64,000 nt of DNA from contig JAFZTS010000080.1 of NCBI GenBank assembly GCA_017618715.1, positions 1 to 64,000 of the forward strand, read 5' to 3'. Below are positions 31,579-39,965 of the stretch, piece after piece. The stretch's first letter is position 1. Every line of letters begins with the position of its first letter. This stretch comes from Bacteroidales bacterium (GTDB lineage: Bacteria; Bacteroidota; Bacteroidia; Bacteroidales; UBA3663). The notes beneath the pieces were generated by a model. The model did not search any database. It saw only the letters and a program-made list of their open reading frames with translations, and was not told the DNA's origin. A program made the position numbers and the translations under genes.

Positions 31579-34560
31579 ATGACAATGAATACAAAGAGTT
31601 TTGAACGACTGAACGATCTGATGGGATGGGTAACATTTGCCATTGCAGCTTGGACCTACTGGATGACCGTCGAGCCGAGTATCAGTTTCTGGGACTGTCC
31701 CGAGTATGTGGCGTGTGCCGTGAAGGGTGAAGTGGGCCATCCGCCTGGAAACACGTTTTTCCTGCTGGCTGGCCGTTTCTTTGCCAACTTCGCATGTGGC
31801 GACATGACGCGTGTTGCAATCTGGATCAACCGTATGTCGGCCCTCTTCAGTGCGGGCACTATCCTTTTCCTCTTTTGGACCATCACTTCGCTCACCTCGC
31901 GTATTATTATAAGGAAGGAACACCCGACAATCTCTTTGGCACAGACCATCACGGTGCTGGGAAGCGGACTGGTGGGCTCGTTGGCCTATACGTGGTCCGA
32001 CACCTTCTGGTTTTCGGCGGTCGAAGCCGAGGTCTATTCCTTCTCTTCGTTGATGACGGCGCTGACATTTTGGCTCATCCTGAAGTGGGAGCGGCGTGCC
32101 GACAATCCCTCGGCCGACAGGTATCTCATCCTCATTGCCTATGTCGTCGGCCTTTCGATTGGCGTGCATCTGCTGAACCTCCTTTGTCTGCCGGCCATCG
32201 TTCTCATCTGCTATTTCCGACGCAGCGAACATCCAGGTTTCCTCGGCATCATGTTGGTCCTGTTGGCCTCGTTTCTGCTGATTGCAGCCATCCTCTACGG
32301 CTTTATCCCGGGGATGGTGTGGCTTGCCAAGCACTTCGAGCTTTTCTTTGTCAACACGTTGGGCTTCGGTTACAATTCGGGGACCTTGGCCTGCTTTGTG
32401 CTGGTTTTCTTTGCGCTGATAGCCTTGTTGTTCCTCATTTGTCGTGGCATTGTTTTCAAAGGCAGGTCAAGGCTGGCCTACAACGTCGTCTTCTCCCTGC
32501 TGATGCTCTTGGTGGGATTCTCCACCTTCGCGCAAATCCTCATCCGTTCGTCGGCTGGCCTGCCGATGAACGAGAATGCTCCCGACAACATCTTCTCGCT
32601 GTCGCGTTACCTTAACCGTGAGCAATATGGCAGCGTTCCGCTGCTCTATGGACAGACATTCGCCTCCGAAGTGATCCGTGATGCGTCCGAGGGCAAAGGC
32701 AAGGAACTGTATGCCAAAGTGGTCAAAAAGGACGAAAACGAACCTGACCATTATTATGTGTATGACCGTGCCTCGGAGTATGCTTACGACTACACGATGC
32801 TGTTTCCCCGCATGTTCAGCAATGCGTCCCAGCATGTGGCAGGATACAAGCAGTGGTCGGGCTTCACGGGCCAAAGGGTCAGGGTGAAGACGGCTGATGG
32901 AGGGACGAAGACCAAACGTGTGCCCACATTGGGCGAAAACATTACCTTCCTGCTGCGGTATCAGCTTGGCCACATGTACTGGCGCTATTTCTTCTGGAAC
33001 TTCTGCGGGCGGCAGAACGATCTGAGGGGGAATGGTGAGGCCGATTGCGGCAACTGGATCACGGGCATCCCACTCCTTGACCAATACCTTGTCGGCTCAC
33101 AGGACAATCTTCCGCGTTCAATCAGCGAAAACAAGGCATACAACGTCTTCTATATGCTCCCTTTGCTATTGGGGCTGATCGGCTTGGTATGGCAAATCCG
33201 CCGAGGAAGAGCAGGCCGACAAGGAGCGCTTGTGGTCGGCATGTTGTTCTTCATGACGGGTATTGCCATCGTCCTTTATCTGAACCAGACGCCCTTTCAG
33301 CCACGCGAACGCGACTATGCGTATGCCGGTTCGTTCTATGCTTTTTCCATTTGGATAGGAATGGGTGTCGCCGGCGTATCGGCGTTGGTACATCGGTTTT
33401 TGAAGCCCGCTGGCACTTCGGTCGTCCTGGCTTCGATGTCGGTGCTGGCCTGTCTATGTGTGCCTTTGCAGATGGTGGGGCAGACCTGGGACGACCACGA
33501 CCGTTCGGAACGTTTCACTGCCCATGACTTCGGGCAGAATTACCTTATGTCGCTTGAGCCAAATGCCATCATCTTCACGTCGGGCGATAACGACACCTTC
33601 CCCTTGTGGTATGCCATCGAAGTGGAGGGCTTCCGTACCGACGTGAGGGTATGCAACCTCGAATACCTGCAAACCGATTGGTACATCGACCAGATGAAGT
33701 CGCCTGCCTACGACTCGCCCGGTCTGCCCATCCCATACAGCAGGGCGCAGTATGCCGGCAACAATCTGCTTTATCTCCCCACGCGCGACCTTCATCTGCC
33801 CATCCTCACTGACAACATCCTGCCCGAATTGTCCGTTACGCTGAAAGAGAAGCCCTATCTGATGCGCAATGAAATCATGCAGCTGTCGATGATTGACAGC
33901 ATTGCCCGTGCAGGCTGGAACCGTCCCATCTATTTCGCCGTGTCGGTCGGCTCGGATACTTACGTGGGCCTCGATGCCTATTTCCGTACCGTGGGTCTGG
34001 CCTATCAGGTCGTTCCTTCGGCCAATGGGGGAAAGGAGGTCATCGACGTGGAACGCACCTACGACTGTCTGATGAACCGTTTCAAATGGGGCAATGTCGC
34101 TCGTCCGGGCATCTATCTCGACGAAACGTCGCTCAACATGTGCACCTACCATCGCATGGCCTTTGCCAAGGTCATCGATGCCCTGATGGAGCAAGGCGAT
34201 ACCGAACGTGCCCTACAGGCCACGTGGCGCTGTCTCGAAGTGCTGCCGTCCTATAACGTCCCGCACGATGTGTCGTCTGTCTCCCTGATGCGATGTCTGC
34301 AGCAATGCGGCTATACCAAACAGGCCGAAGACATTGCACGCGACATCCTTACCCGCACGGACGAGTATCTGCACTGGGCATTCTCGCTCGACACAGACAG
34401 GCAGCGTTCGTGCATCTATTCCATCCGTCGTCAGCTCGGGACTATGCAATATGCCTTATTGGGGCTTGACGACAACTTCGGCGCAGACCTGTTCAACCAT
34501 TATTCTCCAAAATTCAAGCAATATTATGAGCAATATTCCAAACTCGGCCGAGGCCAATGA
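31579..34560 (+). CDS. DUF2723 membrane glycosyltransferase candidate
   Basis: This 993-residue inner-membrane protein has the DUF2723 signature EPSISFWDCPEYVACAVKGEVGHPPGNTFFLLAGR near residues 33-70. Many membrane helices to about residue 630 are followed by a long soluble C-terminal region with helical-repeat character (TERALQATWRCLEVLPSYNVP, TKQAEDIARDILTR). The family is related to GT-C protein O-mannosyltransferases and is thought to move sugars from lipid carriers to exported targets in Bacteroidetes; the precise reaction here is not shown. HPPG and the paired Asp/Glu near the first loop are kept. A DUF3098 gene starts within its last 35 bases. Confidence 0.93.
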   Translation: MTMNTKSFERLNDLMGWVTFAIAAWTYWMTVEPSISFWDCPEYVACAVKGEVGHPPGNTFFLLAGRFFANFACGDMTRVAIWINRMSALFSAGTILFLFWTITSLTSRIIIRKEHPTISLAQTITVLGSGLVGSLAYTWSDTFWFSAVEAEVYSFSSLMTALTFWLILKWERRADNPSADRYLILIAYVVGLSIGVHLLNLLCLPAIVLICYFRRSEHPGFLGIMLVLLASFLLIAAILYGFIPGMVWLAKHFELFFVNTLGFGYNSGTLACFVLVFFALIALLFLICRGIVFKGRSRLAYNVVFSLLMLLVGFSTFAQILIRSSAGLPMNENAPDNIFSLSRYLNREQYGSVPLLYGQTFASEVIRDASEGKGKELYAKVVKKDENEPDHYYVYDRASEYAYDYTMLFPRMFSNASQHVAGYKQWSGFTGQRVRVKTADGGTKTKRVPTLGENITFLLRYQLGHMYWRYFFWNFCGRQNDLRGNGEADCGNWITGIPLLDQYLVGSQDNLPRSISENKAYNVFYMLPLLLGLIGLVWQIRRGRAGRQGALVVGMLFFMTGIAIVLYLNQTPFQPRERDYAYAGSFYAFSIWIGMGVAGVSALVHRFLKPAGTSVVLASMSVLACLCVPLQMVGQTWDDHDRSERFTAHDFGQNYLMSLEPNAIIFTSGDNDTFPLWYAIEVEGFRTDVRVCNLEYLQTDWYIDQMKSPAYDSPGLPIPYSRAQYAGNNLLYLPTRDLHLPILTDNILPELSVTLKEKPYLMRNEIMQLSMIDSIARAGWNRPIYFAVSVGSDTYVGLDAYFRTVGLAYQVVPSANGGKEVIDVERTYDCLMNRFKWGNVARPGIYLDETSLNMCTYHRMAFAKVIDALMEQGDTERALQATWRCLEVLPSYNVPHDVSSVSLMRCLQQCGYTKQAEDIARDILTRTDEYLHWAFSLDTDRQRSCIYSIRRQLGTMQYALLGLDDNFGADLFNHYSPKFKQYYEQYSKLGRGQ

Positions 34561-34765
34561 CTTCAAGCCATGCTTCCGTCGTCGCAACTATCTTATCATG
34601 GCGGTTTCGGTCTGTCTGATCACGTTGGGCTTCATTCTCATGACCGGACCTTCGTGTACGATGGATCATTTCACCCTCGACGTCTTCAGCCATCTTCGTA
34701 CCGTGATAGCCTCCACCTGCTGCTTCATCGGCTATCTGACGATGATTGTGGGCATGATGATTTGA
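34526..34765 (+). CDS. DUF3098 small membrane protein
   Basis: This 79-residue protein begins in the last 35 bases of the DUF2723 gene in another frame (ATG 34526). Two membrane helices (YLIMAVSVCLITLGFILMTG and IASTCCFIGYLTMIVGMMI) flank a short loop ending VFSHLRTV, the same layout as DUF3098 proteins of Bacteroidetes, where the loop usually carries a similar [FY]..RR[IT] segment. Function unknown. Confidence 0.83.
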   Translation: MSNIPNSAEANDFKPCFRRRNYLIMAVSVCLITLGFILMTGPSCTMDHFTLDVFSHLRTVIASTCCFIGYLTMIVGMMI

Positions 34766-34783
34766 GAAAAGCGACATGAAACA

Positions 34784-34817
34784 GTTAGCGCTCCTCTCTC
34801 GCGAGAAGGGCGCTAAC
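34784..34817. terminator. Hairpin between convergent DUF3098 and SusD genes
   Basis: GTTAGCGC (34784-34791) pairs with GCGCTAAC (34810-34817), and the loop contains the palindrome TCTCGCGAGA. There is no strong T-run on either strand, so termination is likely but weakly supported. Confidence 0.45.
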
Positions 34818-34856
34818 GCTTACACACATACAATTATTTATCTAGATGTTCGGGAA

Positions 34857-36623
34857 TCAATAACCGGGGTTCTGGGTGAGCTCGGCATCCTTGTTGGCTT
34901 GGATAGCTGAAAGCGGGATGGGGAGCAGGTCGAAGTGGGCATCGTAGGCCTTGCCGTCGGCGCTGTTCTCGGCATTGAAGTAGGGGTTGTACTTCGTGAT
35001 GCGCTCAAAGAGCTTGCCGGTGCGGGCGAGGGTGAGGCGGCGTTTCTCTTCGCAAACCAGCTCACGCAGACGTTCGTCGAGGATGTAGTCGAGAGTCATC
35101 TGGTCGGCGGTGCACTCCTTGGCATGGGCACGTGCACGCAGCACGTTGATGTCGCGGGCAGCTTCGGCCTTCCGGCCGGTGGCTACGTAAGCCTCGGCAC
35201 GGAGCAGGTAGGCCTCGGCCAGGCGATAGAAGTACTGGTCGGTGAAGGTCTTGCCACCGGTGCCTGCCAGCTGATAGATGGCCTTGTTGCCGTATTGTGC
35301 ATCGGGGTGATGGAAGGGCGTGGTCATCTTGGTCGAATAGCCGCACATGAAGCGGTTGGGCAGCTGGGTCGAAGGGGTGGTGCCGCCATCATATCCGGTC
35401 TCCATCGAATAGCCTTCGGGGAGCACGGTGTTCTCGAGGTCGAAGTAACCGTCGGGCATGGCTGCTGCGAGCTTCGGATCGGCTGCAACCACATCGGGAC
35501 GATGGATCTTGAATCGGCGCGGCCAGTTGAACTCAGAATTGCGCATGTCGGTGAAGTCCTCCTCCCAGATCTCGCGGTAGAGGTGCTGTGCGGCATAGTG
35601 GGTGCCGATGCCACGGCCTCCGGTCATGTCGCCAATGGGCCAGTCGAAGAGCTGGAGGTTGATGCCATCGGGAGTGATGATGTGGAACTTATCGACCTGT
35701 GGAGCAAAGAAACGCTCGCCCCAGAAGCTGCCTTGGTTCCAGAAGAAGTGGCTTGTATTGTTGCCGCCACCATCGACGTTGGTCTCGAACTGGATGACCC
35801 AGATGCTCTCGGTGTTGCCTGAAGCGCGGTTCTGGTTGTTGGGACGGAAGAGGTCGTAGAACACGTCGCCATCCTCCTTGACCTGCGAGCCGAAACGCTC
35901 GGTCATGAGTTTGAGCTCGGGGTTGTCGATCACGGCTGTTGCAGCTGAAATTGCCTTGTCGTTGGCACCTGTTGCCAGATAGAGCTCAGAGAGGAGCATG
36001 TAGGCTGCAGGTTTGCTGATCTCACCATCTTTCACAGCCTTAATGTCGGGGAGGTTAGCTGCTGCGAACTCGAGGTCCTGCACGGCCTGGGCCTGTACAG
36101 TGGCCTTTGATTCGCGGGTGTAATCGGTCTTGGGCGAAGTGACTTCCTCAAGCTGCAGGGGCACGTCGCCATAAAGATAGGTGAGGGTGCGATAACCGAG
36201 AGCGCGGAAGAAGCGTGCCTTGGCCTCGTAGGTCGCCTTCTGTTCGTCGCTCAGCACTGTGCTGGCTGGCAAACGGCTGATGATCGTGTTGGCCTGGGCG
36301 ATGAGCTTGTAGTTCTGGTCCCAGTAGAATTTGGCAATAGCACCCGAGGGTGAAAAGTCGGCGGTGACATTCGACTTGAGTGGGTCGGCTGTGATCCACA
36401 TGTCAGCCACCTTCGAGAGGTCGGTGGTACGGTCGTAGGTAGTATAGTATTCCTCACGAACGAGGTAATAGAGTTCGGTGACGGCTGCATCGAAGTCAGC
36501 TGTCGTGGAATAGGAATTGGATGCAGAGTTGAAGTCAAGGGCCTTCTCTTCGAGGAAGGAGTCTTCGTTACATCCGGTCAGCACCGCAGCTGCTAAGGCA
36601 GCGCAATAGAATATCTTTTTCAT
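34857..36623 (-). CDS. SusD/RagB-family surface lipoprotein
   Basis: SusD proteins bind glycans at the cell surface and close over the SusC porin. The 588-residue protein has a lipoprotein signal (MKKIFYCAALAAAVLTGC, Cys18) with the acidic NEDSFLEE after it, TPR-like helices (AKARFFRALGYRTLTYLYGDVPLQ, AAYMLLSELYLATGANDKAISAATAVI) and the C-terminal SusD block (RLAEAYLLRAEAYVATGRKAEAARDINVLRARA, LDYILDERLRELVCEEKRR). It is downstream of SusC by 42 bases and co-transcribed. Glycan specificity cannot be read; the neighbouring GH115 suggests xylan. Confidence 0.96.
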   Translation of the reverse strand: MKKIFYCAALAAAVLTGCNEDSFLEEKALDFNSASNSYSTTADFDAAVTELYYLVREEYYTTYDRTTDLSKVADMWITADPLKSNVTADFSPSGAIAKFYWDQNYKLIAQANTIISRLPASTVLSDEQKATYEAKARFFRALGYRTLTYLYGDVPLQLEEVTSPKTDYTRESKATVQAQAVQDLEFAAANLPDIKAVKDGEISKPAAYMLLSELYLATGANDKAISAATAVIDNPELKLMTERFGSQVKEDGDVFYDLFRPNNQNRASGNTESIWVIQFETNVDGGGNNTSHFFWNQGSFWGERFFAPQVDKFHIITPDGINLQLFDWPIGDMTGGRGIGTHYAAQHLYREIWEEDFTDMRNSEFNWPRRFKIHRPDVVAADPKLAAAMPDGYFDLENTVLPEGYSMETGYDGGTTPSTQLPNRFMCGYSTKMTTPFHHPDAQYGNKAIYQLAGTGGKTFTDQYFYRLAEAYLLRAEAYVATGRKAEAARDINVLRARAHAKECTADQMTLDYILDERLRELVCEEKRRLTLARTGKLFERITKYNPYFNAENSADGKAYDAHFDLLPIPLSAIQANKDAELTQNPGY

Positions 36624-36665
36624 ATAATAATCAATTTTGAATTATTAATTATTAATTTTTAATTA

Positions 36666-39600
36666 TCAGAAGTTGATGTTGATACCAAATGTGACACTCT
36701 TCATGATGGGACGATCCTCGTAGCGGCTACCCGTACGGCGGTTTTGGCCATTGATGTCCTGATAGGTCATATCGGGCTCAGGATCCCAGCCGTTCCAGCT
36801 AGTGAAGGTGAGGAGGTTCTTGCCGGTGACGTAAAGGTTAATGCCGTCCATGCCGATCTGCTTCATCCACTTGCCGGGCAGGTCGTAACTGAGGGTGATG
36901 TCCTGCAGACGTACGAACGAACGCTTCTCATAGCGGAAGGGATTGATGGCGGGATTGGCGTGATAGAGTGCGAAGATGCCATCGGGATTGTTGGGTGTCC
37001 AGAACTTGTCAACCTGCTCGGTGAGGCGGTTGTGGCGCAGGGTATTGTCGTTGACGAGTTCGGCATAGGAGTTTTTGCCCATGTAGCTCTTGTCGCCACC
37101 GAGGATCGAGTTGAGGAAGAAGCTTAAGGTGATGCCCTTGTAACGGAAAGTGTTGAGCATACCCATGCGCACAGCGGGATCGGTGCGGCCGATGATGCTG
37201 CGGTCGTTCTCGTCAATCTTACCGTCGTTGTTGATATCGACGATGCGGTAGTTGCCAGGATGATAGCCATCGGGGATGTCGTCACCCACTTGGTAAATAC
37301 CATCGACGGTGTAGTCGTAGATAGCCGAGAGCGATTCGCCGATGAAGAGTGACGAAGAGGTAAGGTCATCCTCTTTGCCATCACCATCGGTGTCGAGTCC
37401 GGCCAACTTGACGATCTTGTTGCGGTTCATCGAAAGGTTGAACGAGGTGGTCCACTCGAAGTCGCTGGTTTTGATGTTTTGCGTGTTGATGGTAAGCTCG
37501 AAACCACGGTTCTCGATTTCGCCGACATTCGACATGATTGAGGTGAAGCCTGTGATAGAGGGGATGGACACTGCGTAGAGCAGGTCCTTGGTCGTGGTCT
37601 GATAGTATTCGACGTTGCCGCTGATGCGATTGTTGAGTACGGCGAAGTCAAGGCCAAAGTTGAGGCCGGAGGTCTTCTCCCACTTCAGGTCGGCATTCTC
37701 CATCGAAGCGAGCTCCTGACGCATGGCACCCGAAACGCCGTCGCCGAAGATGTATCCGATGCTGGAATTGACCTTGGCAAGCGAAGAGTAGCGGCTGGTC
37801 TGGTTACCGCTGACTCCGTAACCCGCACGGAGCTTCAAATAGTCGATACCTGCTACCTTGAACCAGTCTTCGTTGGTGAGCACCCAACCGAGGGCTACCG
37901 ATGGGAAGACGGCCGACTTGTTGTTGGCCGAGAAGCCCGAGAAACCGTCGCGACGCACGGTAGCGGTGAGGAGATAGCGGCTGTCGAAGGAGTAGTTGAC
38001 GCGATACATCTGATAGAGCAGGGTCTCAAGCCAGGCATCGGAATTGGTGGTCTGGGTAGAGGCGAGCTCGAGGGAGTTGTAACCGAGGGTCATACGCGGG
38101 AATAGCTTGGCATCGGCTGCGGTGTAGCTGTACTTGCGACGCGAAGCACCATAGACGAAGGTTGCACCCACGTTGTGACGGCCGAAGTCGGCGGAATAGT
38201 TGACGATGTTGTCGAGGGTGTAATCGTAGTAGGTGGAGTGATGCTTGTAGGCCTGGCCGTTGTTGTTCTCGGCATACTCACTGGCATAGTTGTGCTCGCC
38301 GATGCGATAGTTGTTGCCGTAGTTGACGCGATAGGTCAGACCCTTGAGGGGCAGTTGTACCTCGGCATAAAGGTTGGCGAAGAAGGAGTTGTTGCGATCG
38401 TAGTCGTCAACCATCGAGCCGTGATAGGGGTTCTCGCGGGCATCGTGGGCGGGATAGTCGATGATGACACCCTCCTCGTCGAAAGGATGGGTGAGGGGGC
38501 TGCACTCGATGAGGAAGGGGAGATAGGTCTCCTGTCCATCGCGATTCTCGAACGAACCGAAGGCCTGAACGCCAGCCTTAAGCCACTTGGTGGGCTGGAT
38601 GTCGAGGTTGACGCGGATGGAGTTGCGCTTATAGTCGTCGTTGAGGAGGTAGTTCTTCTGCGTGGTATTGCCGATCGAGATGAGGTAAGACATGGCATCG
38701 CTGCCACCCGAGATGTTGAGCTTGTTCTCCTGGATCTGACCTGTGCGGGTGAAGTCACTCCACCAGTCGTAGTCACCAGGGACGATATTGCCCTGCGAAT
38801 CGGTCATCCATGAGTCGGGCATGCGCTGGGCAAGGACGAAGGCGGGGTCCTGCTGTGTGTAGCCCGACGATTCGGTTTTGGAGTAGAGCCAGAGGCATTC
38901 GTTGTCGAAGTTGAGCATCTCTTCGCGGTTCATGGTGTGCAGGTCCTTGGTGGGCTTCTGTATGCTGTAGCTGCTTTGGAGCGACACCTTGGCCTTGCCC
39001 TTGGCACCCTTGCGGGTGGTGATGAGCAGAACGCCGTTGGCAGCCTGGGCTCCATAGACAGCGGTGGCCGAAGCATCCTTCAGCACATCGACGCTCTGGA
39101 TGTCGGCGGGGTTGAGGGTGGAGAGTCCGCCGGTGTAGATGATGCCATCGAGTACGACGAGCACGCTCGAGTTGCCTGAGATGGTGTTGGTGCCGCGCAC
39201 GGTGATCGACGGATCGGAACCGGCCGAGCTGGCCTGCCCGACGTTCAAGCCGGGAACAGTGCCCTGCAGCGACTGGAGGAGGTTGGTGTTGGGCGACTTC
39301 TCGAATGCTTTAATGTTCGCGCTTGCGACTGCGCCCGTGAGGTCGCTCTTCTTCATGGTGCCGTAACCTACGACTACCACATCGTCGAGCAGCTTGTTAT
39401 CTTCGGCGAGGACGACGCGAAAGTCGCTCCGGCCTTCAGCGGCGATCTCCTGTGTGGAGTAACCCACGTAGGAAACCACGAGGGTGGCATTCCTTTTCAC
39501 CGTGAGCGTGAACTGTCCGTCCAGATCGGTCACGGTACCGTTGAGCGACCCCTTTTCGAGCACGGTCGCACCAATGATGGGCTCCTGATCGGTAGCTGAA

Positions 39601-39686
39601 ATCACAACACCACGCACCGTATTTTGCGCGTACGTGGCTACTACACTTGCCAGAAGCATGAATAGTAACAGAATTCGATTTCTCAT
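36666..39686 (-). CDS. SusC/RagA-family TonB-linked outer-membrane transporter
   Basis: This 1006-residue protein has a signal peptide (1-20), a carboxypeptidase-like beta-sandwich (VRGVVISATDQEPIIGATVLEKG, 24-105), the SusC plug with DDVVVVGYGTMKKSDLTGAVASANIKAFEK and PADIQSVDVLKDASATAVYGAQAANGVLLITTRKG, and a 22-strand barrel ending KSVTFGININF. It imports oligosaccharides with the SusD partner using TonB energy. It is divergent from the HTCS gene over a 279-base gap with possible regulator sites. Confidence 0.97.
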   Translation of the reverse strand: MRNRILLLFMLLASVVATYAQNTVRGVVISATDQEPIIGATVLEKGSLNGTVTDLDGQFTLTVKRNATLVVSYVGYSTQEIAAEGRSDFRVVLAEDNKLLDDVVVVGYGTMKKSDLTGAVASANIKAFEKSPNTNLLQSLQGTVPGLNVGQASSAGSDPSITVRGTNTISGNSSVLVVLDGIIYTGGLSTLNPADIQSVDVLKDASATAVYGAQAANGVLLITTRKGAKGKAKVSLQSSYSIQKPTKDLHTMNREEMLNFDNECLWLYSKTESSGYTQQDPAFVLAQRMPDSWMTDSQGNIVPGDYDWWSDFTRTGQIQENKLNISGGSDAMSYLISIGNTTQKNYLLNDDYKRNSIRVNLDIQPTKWLKAGVQAFGSFENRDGQETYLPFLIECSPLTHPFDEEGVIIDYPAHDARENPYHGSMVDDYDRNNSFFANLYAEVQLPLKGLTYRVNYGNNYRIGEHNYASEYAENNNGQAYKHHSTYYDYTLDNIVNYSADFGRHNVGATFVYGASRRKYSYTAADAKLFPRMTLGYNSLELASTQTTNSDAWLETLLYQMYRVNYSFDSRYLLTATVRRDGFSGFSANNKSAVFPSVALGWVLTNEDWFKVAGIDYLKLRAGYGVSGNQTSRYSSLAKVNSSIGYIFGDGVSGAMRQELASMENADLKWEKTSGLNFGLDFAVLNNRISGNVEYYQTTTKDLLYAVSIPSITGFTSIMSNVGEIENRGFELTINTQNIKTSDFEWTTSFNLSMNRNKIVKLAGLDTDGDGKEDDLTSSSLFIGESLSAIYDYTVDGIYQVGDDIPDGYHPGNYRIVDINNDGKIDENDRSIIGRTDPAVRMGMLNTFRYKGITLSFFLNSILGGDKSYMGKNSYAELVNDNTLRHNRLTEQVDKFWTPNNPDGIFALYHANPAINPFRYEKRSFVRLQDITLSYDLPGKWMKQIGMDGINLYVTGKNLLTFTSWNGWDPEPDMTYQDINGQNRRTGSRYEDRPIMKSVTFGININF

Positions 39687-39760
39687 TGTTTGTTGTTGTT
39701 AGTTATGTGAATATTATGGGTTGATTGTGCCGATGGTGTCGTCAATCGGATTTGACGGTG

Positions 39761-39768
39761 CAAAGGTA
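39761..39768 (-). promoter_or_regulatory. -7 box for the SusC/SusD operon
   Basis: TACCTTTG on the minus strand matches TAnnTTTG, 75 bases before the SusC start. No consensus -33 element is present at the right distance, as expected for a promoter that needs an activator such as the HTCS. Confidence 0.55.
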
Positions 39769-39798
39769 CGGCATTTATTTGACGCGAAGAAATTTTTG

Positions 39799-39955
39799 TG
39801 ATACACGTTTTTTTTGCAATGAAACCAATTGCACAATGCACTCCTCGAAATGAAACACGTTCTTTCGAATATGATACATCGATGTGTTTTTTGCCCCGAA
39901 ATATTTGCATTTCCCAACAATTCTATGTATTTTTGCATCGGTTTTTTGATACACG
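39799..39955. promoter_or_regulatory. Candidate HTCS binding sites between SusC and HTCS genes
   Basis: The 9-base word TGATACACG occurs at 39799-39807 and again at 39947-39955. A variant, TGATACATCGATGTGT, lies at 39872-39887 and contains the palindrome ACATCGATGT. The first copy lies just upstream of the SusC -7 box where an activator would bind; the last lies in the HTCS leader. Assignment to the HTCS is inference. Confidence 0.35.
39904..39935 (+). promoter_or_regulatory. Promoter for the HTCS gene
   Basis: TTTG (39904-39907), a 20-base spacer and TATTTTTG (39928-39935) place the transcription start near 39942. This supports the ATG at 39966 and excludes in-frame starts further upstream. 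Confidence 0.82.
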
Positions 39956-39965
39956 CACCAACGCC

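Noticed and set aside
39798..39965. Upstream in-frame extension of the HTCS gene
   Set aside because: The consensus promoter and predicted start lie inside it, and the signal peptide begins at the ATG at 39966.
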